Positions 53,766-60,783 of a stretch of DNA of 64,000 bases are shown here, piece after piece. Origin of the DNA: Mycolicibacterium sp. J2. GTDB taxonomy: Bacteria > Actinomycetota > Actinomycetes > Mycobacteriales > Mycobacteriaceae. The DNA lies in assembly GCF_026240945.1 (NCBI RefSeq), contig NZ_JAPFPY010000008.1, forward strand, positions 173,165-237,164, given 5' to 3'. The notes under the pieces were generated by a model, which ran no database searches, was not told where the DNA came from, and worked only from the letters and a program-made list of their open reading frames with translations. How positions within the stretch are numbered: position 1 is the stretch's first letter; each line of letters begins with the position of its first letter. The position numbers and the translations under genes are program-made.

Positions 53766-54353
53766 TCAGACCGCCTCGGCCAGCAGCTCACCGGCGTTGA
53801 TGGTGGGGTCGCCCTTGCGCCAGTTGCAGGCGCACAGTTCGTCGGACTGCAGGGCGTCGAGCACCCGCAGCACCTCGTCGACATTGCGGCCGACCGACCC
53901 GGCAGTCACGGAGACGAACTGGATCTCGTTGTTGGGGTCGACGATGAAGGTGGCCCGGTCGGCGACGCCCTCGGAGTTCAGTACGCCTGTTGCCGTGGAC
54001 AGCTCGCGCTTGAGGTCCGACAACATGGGGAAGGGCAGCTTCTTGAGGTCTTCGTGCTGGGCCCGCCACTGGAAGTGCACGAACTCGTTGTCCACCGACA
54101 CCCCGAGTACCTGAGCGTCCCGATCGGCGAATTCATCGTTCAGCTTGCCGAAGGCCGCGATCTCGGTGGGGCAGACGAAGGTGAAGTCCTTGGGCCAGAA
54201 GAACACGATCCGCCATTTGCCGGCGTGGTCGGTGCTGGTGACCTTGGTGAAGTAGTCGTCGGGTTGCTTGGCATCGACCTTGGACAGGTCACCGCCGATG
54301 ACGGCAGTCAGGTCGTACGCGGGGAATTGATCACCGATGGTGAGCAACGGCAT
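53766..54353 (-). CDS. ahpC: Alkyl hydroperoxide reductase AhpC
   Basis: A 195-residue typical 2-Cys peroxiredoxin: peroxidatic C61 in FTFVCPTE and C174/C176 in ELCACNW, the three-cysteine layout of mycobacterial AhpC. It reduces peroxides and peroxynitrite. ATG 54353 gives exactly the usual length; AAAGG precedes it. No oxyR is divergent from it, but a 13-bp inverted repeat lies 20-32 nt upstream. Confidence 0.95.
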   Translation of the reverse strand: MPLLTIGDQFPAYDLTAVIGGDLSKVDAKQPDDYFTKVTSTDHAGKWRIVFFWPKDFTFVCPTEIAAFGKLNDEFADRDAQVLGVSVDNEFVHFQWRAQHEDLKKLPFPMLSDLKRELSTATGVLNSEGVADRATFIVDPNNEIQFVSVTAGSVGRNVDEVLRVLDALQSDELCACNWRKGDPTINAGELLAEAV

Positions 54354-54372
54354 CTCGAACGCCTTTCTAAAC

Positions 54373-54385
54373 TGGAACAGTTCCA
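54373..54385 (-). promoter_or_regulatory. Inverted repeat TGGAAC-N-GTTCCA upstream of ahpC
   Basis: TGGAACAGTTCCA is a perfect 6-1-6 inverted repeat between ahpC and the pseudogene. Its location fits an operator for a peroxide- or metal-responsive regulator. No regulator gene is adjacent. Confidence 0.5.
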
Positions 54386-54615
54386 ATGTTTACTGCCTTG
54401 ATTCTGCGCGTCCGGCGGAGGCCCGACAACACCTCCCGCCGTGATTGTGGACACATACACAGCATGAAACCGGATGTGCAATAGCTTCTTTGGTGCTTCG
54501 ATGAGTTCCTGTCCGTCTCACGCGCACGCTCGAGCCGTCCTGGGCCGGGTCGACGCAGCTGGGTCCAGATCTGGCCGGCGCAGTGCGCGCGATCCGGGAT
54601 CGACACGAGCGGGTG

Positions 54616-54863
54616 TGAGTCGTGGGCAGCCTCAACCTTGTGCAGACCTGCTGCGCGAGAAGCTCTTTGATCGTCTGGACCTGTGGATGCACTCCATCGT
54701 GCTGGGCGCCGGCAAGAAGGTGTTCGACGATGGCGCGGTGCCCGCGAACCTCATCCTGCTGCAACCACCGGCCGCCAGCCCGAAGGGCACCGTGCATCTG
54801 CGCTACGCACTGGCCGACGGCATCCCCGAAACCAGAGATATGACCGACTCAAACGACCAATGA
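54616..54863 (+). pseudogene. Dihydrofolate-reductase/RibD C-terminal-like remnant, frameshifted
   Basis: The C-terminal third of a DHFR-like (RibD_C) protein. GSLNLVQT is read in one frame and LLREKLFDRLDLW, IVLGAGKKVFDDG and PKGTVHLRYAL in the next. The join near 54642-54650 needs one missing base. The usual N-terminal two thirds are absent; upstream sequence to 54387 shows no other coding signal. It is a decayed fragment, probably left by recombination at the edge of the accessory stretch. Confidence 0.75.
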
Positions 54864-54909
54864 GGCGTCACAGCTGCAAGAGGTGATGGGAGGGTACGCC
54901 TCGCAGCGA

Positions 54910-54915
54910 TAGGCT
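54910..54915 (+). promoter_or_regulatory. Predicted -10 hexamer TAGGCT for the EspC-like gene
   Basis: TAGGCT ends 6 nt before the ATG at 54922; the secretion-like module appears to start with a leaderless transcript. Confidence 0.45.
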
Positions 54916-54921
54916 GTCACT

Positions 54922-55236
54922 ATGGCTGGTGAAAGGTTGTTTGTATCGTCTGATGGGCTCGATGCCGGAGCGGGTCGCTGCGACGACGCATCCGCTTCGG
55001 CATCATCGGGCGCGAAGATTCTGCAGAGTGTGGCGGTCGAGTCGGGCATCTTCGGTGATTTCGATGCGGCACATAGCTTTCACCGGGTGGCCAGTGAGGT
55101 GCATGCTTACCACGTCGATAAGTTCAACGGCCATGCCGACGATCTGACCAGCCTCGGAGGAAAGGGCGAACGAGCCGCGGACTGGTTCACCCGTGACGAT
55201 GAGACGTCGGCTGACGCTATCGGGCTGCAGATGTAG
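54922..55236 (+). CDS. EspC-like (DUF2580-type) small putative type VII secretion protein
   Basis: A 104-residue helical protein without signal peptide. It resembles the ESX-1 EspC family in layout: VSSDGLDAGAGRCDDASASASSG, a central turn around FGDFD, and a second helix ending in AADWFTRDDETSADAI. At the position of the YxxxD/E secretion motif it reads F89-T-R-D-D93, so Tyr is replaced by Phe. It sits 32 nt upstream of a large two-part protein, a typical partner arrangement. Secretion is inferred; no ESX core genes are in the window. Confidence 0.7.
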   Translation: MAGERLFVSSDGLDAGAGRCDDASASASSGAKILQSVAVESGIFGDFDAAHSFHRVASEVHAYHVDKFNGHADDLTSLGGKGERAADWFTRDDETSADAIGLQM

Positions 55237-55268
55237 CCAGGCTTGGGCTGATTGCGGGACACATCTAA

Positions 55269-56780
55269 GTGGGGGAATTCAGGCACTTCACCCGGGCTGA
55301 GCTTGCCGGTGAGGCGGGTGTCGATCCATGGCAAATCGGGCGGGGATTGAAGGCTGGGGACCCGGCCAAGATTGATGCCATCGCCGATAGTGTGCACCGT
55401 GCAGGTGTCGCGGCCGGTGAAGTCGACGGTGATTTCGAGGACGCGCGCAGACAGTTTCGCGACGCTTGGGTGTCCGACGGAGACCACAGTCCGATCGACG
55501 AATCCGCGATTGTTCAGCGAATTCTGGCTTCGGTTGGGGGGCATGCCGATCAGCTACGCATGATCGGCATCAAGTATGAGCAGGTCGCTGCGGCGTTGGC
55601 CAAGGCGCAGAGGGCGGCAGATGCTGAGATCGGTGTGCTGGAGCAGCAGCTCCGCGCGGTCGACGCCCAGATGGATGCGGCTGATCGGCTGGCGCCCACC
55701 GATCCGACCGCTGCGCAGCGCACCTTGAAGGGTGCAAGAGCGCTCGCGGTCCATTTCGTCCTGAACGCCGGTGCCGACGTTCAGGCCAGTCGCGAAGCGT
55801 ATTCAGCCGTCCTCTCTGAAGCGTCGACCGTGTTGAAGGCGAACGGCGCGCCACAGATTCCCGACATGCCGGCGCCGCTGTCTCCGCAACAACGCCAGGA
55901 CGACAAGCGCCGAGAGAACCAGATCCAAGCTTTCCGAGAAGTGTTTGGGCGCGCGCCGGTGTCCCAGTCTGACTGGACTACAGCGGCGGCACTCGATCCG
56001 CACAGCTACGAGCCGAAGAACCAGGGTGTCCCGCCAAACATCGTCGTCGGTCGGATAAGGCCGGTTCGTGGGCAGGGGGTGGTACGCACCAATCTGTTCA
56101 TACCGGGAGAAAAGGCGTGGACTCCCATCGGTGACAACCTCGGAGATAATCGAGGCTTCGACTCGAGTGCGGGACCCGAAGAATCGCGCGTGACCATCTA
56201 CACCGACTACGACAACGGAATTGTGGTAGCTCGACAGAATCCATCGGTGATGCAGACACCGGACGGGGCTCAAGTCCAAACGGGTCATCCCGATGTGCGC
56301 GTCAGCCAGAACCCGAACGGATCTGTTCTCATTCAATACCGCGCCGCCGATCCGTTTTCGCCAGGCGGGGAGGAAGTTGCCAAGTCGACCCCGTGGAATG
56401 TCAACGGCGAGTATGTAATCAAACCGACGCCGGACGGGCCGATTGTCGGTGGAACAGTCTCAGACTTCCCTGCAGTGGAGGTTTACAACGATAACCGTGG
56501 ACGTGTGACTGATCTTGGTCAGGTGATGCCGCAGAACACCTCGGTATTCGGTCCGCTGGCCGGATTGCCGTTCTCTCAGACGCTTGGGCCGGGCTTGATG
56601 GGAGAGTTCCCAGACACTGTCGTTCCCGGCCCATCGACTGGACCTGCGCCGGTAGCGTTTCCAGGCGCCACGCCCCACATGCCGCCAGTGATGCAAATCC
56701 CCGTTCCGACGGTCATTCCGTATCCGTCGGTGGCATTGGGGCCGGTAGAGTCCCCACCCAGTGTTCCGATCGGAAAGTGA
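55269..56780 (+). CDS. Large putative type VII secretion-associated protein of unknown activity
   Basis: A 503-residue protein in three parts. Residues 1-190 are helical with a long coiled-coil-like stretch (EQVAAALAKAQRAADAEIGVLEQQL). A short Pro-rich linker begins at P195. A beta-rich domain of about 230-430 follows (QAFREVFGRAPVSQSDW, IYTDYDNGIVVARQNPSV, NGSVLIQYRAADPFSPGG, WNVNGEYVIKPTPDG). The last 70 residues are Pro-rich. I recall similar C-terminal domains in other mycobacterial proteins next to EspC-like genes, function unknown. GTG 55269 directly precedes a G-rich stretch; the start is reasonable but not certain. Less GC-rich than its neighbours. Confidence 0.72.
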   Translation: MGEFRHFTRAELAGEAGVDPWQIGRGLKAGDPAKIDAIADSVHRAGVAAGEVDGDFEDARRQFRDAWVSDGDHSPIDESAIVQRILASVGGHADQLRMIGIKYEQVAAALAKAQRAADAEIGVLEQQLRAVDAQMDAADRLAPTDPTAAQRTLKGARALAVHFVLNAGADVQASREAYSAVLSEASTVLKANGAPQIPDMPAPLSPQQRQDDKRRENQIQAFREVFGRAPVSQSDWTTAAALDPHSYEPKNQGVPPNIVVGRIRPVRGQGVVRTNLFIPGEKAWTPIGDNLGDNRGFDSSAGPEESRVTIYTDYDNGIVVARQNPSVMQTPDGAQVQTGHPDVRVSQNPNGSVLIQYRAADPFSPGGEEVAKSTPWNVNGEYVIKPTPDGPIVGGTVSDFPAVEVYNDNRGRVTDLGQVMPQNTSVFGPLAGLPFSQTLGPGLMGEFPDTVVPGPSTGPAPVAFPGATPHMPPVMQIPVPTVIPYPSVALGPVESPPSVPIGK

Positions 56781-56812
56781 GTGTGACACCTCGCCCATAG
56801 AAAGGCTTGACG

Positions 56813-57127
56813 ATGAACTCGGATGACCTTTGGGCTGGAACTGCCTGGACCCGCGGTGTCCTTGCCGGTGCCGTCCTTGGGGGACTCGGCTGGGGACTGT
56901 TTGCTGCCCTGACGGTAGGAGCGCGCGGTGATCAGTCTCACCTGGATGCGGTATTCGGCCGCTATCTGACTGTTGCCGGTGGCATTTCAATGATGTGTCT
57001 GGTCATCTCGGGTCTGCTTGCCCGGACTCGGGGCTTGCGCGCACCGGCGGTAGCGCTCGTCGTCGCCCCAGTCAGTGGCTGGCTTGTCCTCGGCCTGCAA
57101 TATGTGCAATCACTGGTGCTGAGATGA
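56813..57127 (+). CDS. Small integral membrane protein (module member 1)
   Basis: A 104-residue protein with three hydrophobic helices: GVLAGAVLGGLGWGLFAALTV, YLTVAGGISMMCLVISGLLA and APAVALVVAPVSGWLVLGLQYV. GAAAGG lies 7 nt before ATG 56813; TTG 56807 is an alternative. It is 32 nt after the large secretion-like gene and probably cotranscribed. A role as partner or protector of the large protein is speculation. Confidence 0.65.
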   Translation: MNSDDLWAGTAWTRGVLAGAVLGGLGWGLFAALTVGARGDQSHLDAVFGRYLTVAGGISMMCLVISGLLARTRGLRAPAVALVVAPVSGWLVLGLQYVQSLVLR

Positions 57128-57187
57128 CGACACGCGTTGGAGTTTGCCGACTCATGTGCCTGCAGACCGGTTACGTAAGGGTTGACG

Positions 57188-57472
57188 ATGTCATTCGAAC
57201 GTGAAAATCGGCTCGACCCGAAGTCGATTCGTCGGGTTGATCCAAGGTTTCTGTTGGGCGGCTACGTGTTGGGGTTGTCAGCGATGTCACCGGCTCCACT
57301 GGTCTATTACTGGCTTCTGGCACCTGTCGGTGCCTTGCTTGCCGGGGGTGTGTGCGTGCTAGCGAGTCTGGCCCGTCCACGGTTTGCAGACGCAGCCTGG
57401 GGGGCCCTGATTGCGGCCTTATTTGGGCTGGTGGCGGTGTTGGTCCTGTTCTTCTTGGCTGCCCGCGGGTGA
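57188..57472 (+). CDS. Small integral membrane protein (module member 2)
   Basis: A 94-residue protein with an N-terminal charged part (SFERENRLDPKSIRRVDPRF) and two to three helices (LLGGYVLGLSAM, YYWLLAPVGALLAGGVCVLASLA, ALIAALFGLVAVLVLFFLAA). Its start region, AAGGGTTGACGATG, closely repeats that of the previous gene (AAAGGCTTGACGATG). Its stop lies inside the first copy of a 21-bp tandem repeat. Function unknown. Confidence 0.62.
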   Translation: MSFERENRLDPKSIRRVDPRFLLGGYVLGLSAMSPAPLVYYWLLAPVGALLAGGVCVLASLARPRFADAAWGALIAALFGLVAVLVLFFLAARG

Positions 57473-57504
57473 TGTGAATTGAACCGCGGGTGATGTGAAT
57501 TGAA
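57463..57504. repeat. Perfect 21-bp tandem duplication
   Basis: CCGCGGGTGATGTGAATTGAA occurs at 57463-57483 and, immediately adjacent, 57484-57504. It covers the stop codon of the last module gene and marks the right edge of the accessory stretch, 21 nt from the MFS stop. Confidence 0.9.
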
Positions 57505-57524
57505 AAGGTGTAAGTCCATCTGCT

Positions 57525-58712
57525 CTACGCTGTTGCCACGCTATCGCTGGGCACCATCGGGATGGCAACCACCGGGAACAAGGCGCACACCGCGAATGCC
57601 GCTGGATATCCGAACACTCCGATCAGCGCGCCGAACAACGGCGCGGCGGCGGCGGATGCCAGGTGCTGGCTGGTGTTCTGGGTACCCAGCGCGCGCCCAC
57701 TCCAGAACGGACCCGCGATCTCGGCGATGGCGGTGAAGGCCAATCCGTTGTCCGACACCGTGATCACCGAGGCGATCACCACCAACGCGACGCTGATGGG
57801 GGAGTGTAGCCAGTCTGTCACGGCCAGCAGTGCCATCGACGCCGCGGCGCCGGCGGCGATGGTCCGGATCGGCCTCAGCCGCGACCCCGTCACGTCCGAC
57901 CAGCGCCCGGCGGCGATCCGTCCGGCCGCACCGAGGATCTGGGCGACCGTCACCAGCAGCCCTGCCGAGGCCGCCGACCATCCGCGGGAGGTCATCAGCC
58001 ACACGAGCGTGAACGTCCACACCACCGATTGCGGCACCACCAGCAGAACGGAGACGGCATGGATGCGCCACAGCACCGACGATCCCCGGTAGGGGTTGGC
58101 CAGGTGCTCGTCGGGGGCTTCGGCACGTGGTGGTCGCGGCGGATCGATCACCCCGACCAGGCACATGACCGCGGCCAGCGCACACACGATCGCCGGGAAC
58201 AGTAATGCCGTTGCTACGCCGTGAGATTCGGCCAGCCGAGGAATGATCAGCGCGCCCAGCCCCACGCCCAGCGGGGTCGCGGTCTGCCGGATGCCCATCA
58301 CCAGACCGCGTTGTTCGGGCGGGAACCAGCCCACCACCAGCCGCCCGCTCGCGGAATTGCTGCTGGCCGCGGCCATCCCGCCGAGCAACAGGAAGGCCCC
58401 GACTGCGATCAGGGACTGCACCGAGGCCGCGGCGAAAGCCGCTGCGGCAGTGAGTGCCGAGCCCAGCGTGAGCACCAGGCGCTCACCGAACCGGTCAACG
58501 ACATAGCCCCACAGGATCAGCGTGGTCACCATGCCCAGGCTGGGCATGGCCGAGAGGGTTCCCGCGCGCGCCAAATCAAGGCCGCGTTCGGCGTGCAGCG
58601 TCGGGATCAGGAATGCGGCCCCGTTGATGAAGACGTTGGCGCAGGTGGTCGCGGTGAGCGCGATGACCAGCATGGACCAGCGACGGCCGGTGCCGATAGT
58701 CGTGGTGGGCAT
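57525..58712 (-). CDS. MFS transporter (Rv2994-like)
   Basis: A 395-residue protein with 12 predicted helices: TATTCANVFINGAAFLIP at helix 1, GYVVDRFGERLVL (motif A), and GIRQTATPLGVGLGALI. It belongs to the CynX/oxalate-formate-like branch of MFS; substrate unknown. ATG 58712 starts the protein. The 85-nt gap to the divergent lipase gene contains a perfect 11-5-11 inverted repeat. Confidence 0.82.
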   Translation of the reverse strand: MPTTTIGTGRRWSMLVIALTATTCANVFINGAAFLIPTLHAERGLDLARAGTLSAMPSLGMVTTLILWGYVVDRFGERLVLTLGSALTAAAAFAAASVQSLIAVGAFLLLGGMAAASSNSASGRLVVGWFPPEQRGLVMGIRQTATPLGVGLGALIIPRLAESHGVATALLFPAIVCALAAVMCLVGVIDPPRPPRAEAPDEHLANPYRGSSVLWRIHAVSVLLVVPQSVVWTFTLVWLMTSRGWSAASAGLLVTVAQILGAAGRIAAGRWSDVTGSRLRPIRTIAAGAAASMALLAVTDWLHSPISVALVVIASVITVSDNGLAFTAIAEIAGPFWSGRALGTQNTSQHLASAAAAPLFGALIGVFGYPAAFAVCALFPVVAIPMVPSDSVATA

Positions 58713-58748
58713 ATCGCCATGGTGTCACGTTCGTCCCAATATATTGAA

Positions 58749-58775
58749 CGCGTATCTCAAAATATGAGATACGCG
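58749..58775. promoter_or_regulatory. Perfect 11-5-11 inverted repeat operator
   Basis: CGCGTATCTCA-aaata-TGAGATACGCG lies between the divergent MFS and lipase genes. The 27-bp symmetry is what a dimeric TetR/GntR-type repressor would bind, and it overlaps the region upstream of the lipase -10 box. No regulator gene is adjacent. Confidence 0.72.
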
Positions 58776-58785
58776 AGAACTGTCA

Positions 58786-58791
58786 TAGCCT
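58786..58791 (+). promoter_or_regulatory. Predicted -10 hexamer TAGCCT for the lipase
   Basis: TAGCCT ends 6 nt before the GTG at 58798 and 10 nt after the inverted repeat, so a bound repressor would block it. Confidence 0.45.
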
Positions 58792-58797
58792 GGGCCG

Positions 58798-59988
58798 GTG
58801 AACCTGCGCAGACTGGCCGGCGTCGTGCTGGCATTCGGGGTGGTGGCCGCAACGGCGACCGCAACGCCGACCGCGGCGGCCGCCGCACCCGAGTGGTCCG
58901 GCTTGGATGCCCGCCATTTCGCTGCCCCGATCCCGGCGCCGGGCAACCTGATCGAGTCTGTGGAGCTGAACCCCGCGCTGAGCGTTCCGGGGGCCGCGCA
59001 GGCCTTCCGGATCCTGTATTCGACAGTGAACCAACATGATTCGCCCGCGGTCAGCACCGCGGCGGTGTTCGTGCCTGCCGGCCGGGCGCCCGAGGGTGGC
59101 TGGCCGGTGATCGCCTGGGCGCACGGCACCGTCGGGTTGGGGGACGACTGCGCGCCGTCGGCGCAGCCGCGCAGTCAGCGCGACAACGAGTACCTGTCGC
59201 ACTGGCTGGACCAGGGGTACGTGGTGGTGGGCTCCGACTATGCCGGGCTGGGCACACCCGGGCTGATGAGTTACCTCAACAGTGTCTCGACCGCGCACAG
59301 CGTCGTCGAATCGGTGATGGCCGCGCATCAGTTGGACCTGCCCCTGTCGCCCAAGTGGGCGCTGGTCGGTCAATCGCAGGGTGGCAGCGCCGCTGTCAAC
59401 AGTGCTCGCTGGGCCACCGAATTCAGCCGCGGCGCCGGCCTGGACTACCGCGGGGTGGTGGCCACCGGCACCCCGTTCAATGTGGAATCCATCGTGAAAC
59501 AGGCCGGGCCCGATATGACCCTGCCGCCCAATATCGGCCCGGCCGCCAACAGTTACACCGCCTACATTCTGGCGGGGCTGCGCGACGCCAGGCCCGATCT
59601 GGGCATCGACGGCGTGCTGACCCCGGCCGGGCTTGCCGCCGTGCAGCAAGCCGAGACGCTGTGTAAGCCGGCATTGGACGAGGCACTGGCCGGCATGACG
59701 CCGACCGGCTTCTTCCGGGCGCCGCTGGCATCGCTGCCCGGGCTCGACGACGCGCTGGACTCCTACCTGGGCACGCCCACCGACGGGTACGACCGCCCGA
59801 TCCTCCTCGGTGTGGGACTGCGCGACCGCGACGTGCCACCGGGGATGTCCATCGCGCTCGACGAACGGCTGCGGGCCAGCGGTCAGGATGTGACGTTGAA
59901 GGTCTACCCGGACGAGGACCACTCCGGGACGGTCCTCGCGTCGATGGCCGACTCCACCCCTTTTCTGGCGGCGCAGTTCGCTCACTAG
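58798..59988 (+). CDS. Secreted lipase (secretory lipase LIP family)
   Basis: A 396-residue exported alpha/beta hydrolase. The signal peptide (LRRLAGVVLAFGVVAATATA) is cleaved near AAAA-P at about residue 28. The nucleophile is S193 in GQSQGG, AWAHGTVGLGDDCAPS is the oxyanion region, and DEDHSG holds the catalytic His. LIP-family lipases hydrolyse triacylglycerols or esters. GTG 58798 follows a -10 hexamer. The divergent MFS gene shares the operator region. Confidence 0.85.
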   Translation: MNLRRLAGVVLAFGVVAATATATPTAAAAAPEWSGLDARHFAAPIPAPGNLIESVELNPALSVPGAAQAFRILYSTVNQHDSPAVSTAAVFVPAGRAPEGGWPVIAWAHGTVGLGDDCAPSAQPRSQRDNEYLSHWLDQGYVVVGSDYAGLGTPGLMSYLNSVSTAHSVVESVMAAHQLDLPLSPKWALVGQSQGGSAAVNSARWATEFSRGAGLDYRGVVATGTPFNVESIVKQAGPDMTLPPNIGPAANSYTAYILAGLRDARPDLGIDGVLTPAGLAAVQQAETLCKPALDEALAGMTPTGFFRAPLASLPGLDDALDSYLGTPTDGYDRPILLGVGLRDRDVPPGMSIALDERLRASGQDVTLKVYPDEDHSGTVLASMADSTPFLAAQFAH

Positions 59989-59991
59989 GCT
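59986..59991 (+). promoter_or_regulatory. Predicted -10 hexamer TAGGCT
   Basis: TAGGCT overlaps the lipase stop codon and ends 6 nt before ATG 59998. Confidence 0.42.
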
Positions 59992-59997
59992 GGGCCA

Positions 59998-60780
59998 ATG
60001 CGTCTTGGTCGAATCGCCAGTCCCGACGGCGTCGCCTTCGTAGTCATCGAAGGCGACCCGAACTCCGATGCGGTGTGCCGCGAGATCGCCGAGCAGTATC
60101 TGTCGCGCAACCCGACGTTCACCGGCCGCAGCTGGCCGCTGGCCGATGTGCGGCTGCTCGCGCCGATCCTGGCCAGCAAGGTGGTCTGCATGGGCAAGAA
60201 CTACGCCGCGCATGCCCGTGAGATGGGTGGCGAAGCGCCCGAGGATCCGGTGATCTTCCTCAAGCCCAACACCGCCATCATCGGGCCCAATGTGCCCATC
60301 CAGCTGCCGGCCGACGCACACCCGGTGCACCACGAGGGCGAGCTGGTGGCCGTCATCGAACGGCCGTGTAAGGACGTGCCGGCGGCGAAGGCCGCCGACT
60401 ACATCCTCGGCTACACCATCGCCAACGATGTCTCGGCGCGCGATCAGCAGAAGAAGGACGGCCAGTGGATGCGGGCCAAGGGGCACGACACCTTCTGCCC
60501 GGTGGGCCCCTGGATCGAGACGGCGGTGGACCCGTCCGGGCTGGACCTGCGCACCGAGGTCAACGGACAGGTGCGTCAGGACAGCAACACCGCGCTGTTG
60601 CTGCACGACGTCGGGGCGATCGTGGAGTGGGTGTCGGCCGTGATGACGCTGCTGCCCGGCGACCTGATCCTCACCGGCACCCCCGAGGGGGTCGGCCCCA
60701 TCGAGGACGGTGACACCGTGAGCATCACCATCGAGGGCATCGGTACCCTCACCAACCCCGTTGTGCGTAAAGGAAAATAG
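59998..60780 (+). CDS. Fumarylacetoacetate hydrolase family protein (Rv2993c-like)
   Basis: A 260-residue FAH-fold enzyme: KVVCMGKNYAAHAREMG, metal ligands Glu in HHEGELVAVI and Asp in NDVSARDQQ, and LTGTPEGVGPIEDGD. Members act as fumarylpyruvate hydrolases, acylpyruvases or oxaloacetate decarboxylases; older names (hydroxyheptadienedioate isomerase) are not reliable. It lies 3 nt upstream of gltX, as in M. tuberculosis, which is a positional rather than metabolic link. Confidence 0.88.
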   Translation: MRLGRIASPDGVAFVVIEGDPNSDAVCREIAEQYLSRNPTFTGRSWPLADVRLLAPILASKVVCMGKNYAAHAREMGGEAPEDPVIFLKPNTAIIGPNVPIQLPADAHPVHHEGELVAVIERPCKDVPAAKAADYILGYTIANDVSARDQQKKDGQWMRAKGHDTFCPVGPWIETAVDPSGLDLRTEVNGQVRQDSNTALLLHDVGAIVEWVSAVMTLLPGDLILTGTPEGVGPIEDGDTVSITIEGIGTLTNPVVRKGK

Positions 60781-60783
60781 ACG

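Noticed and set aside
54474..54863. An intact 129-codon gene
   Set aside because: The first half has no family similarity and the homologous part is split over two frames, so it is listed as a pseudogene.
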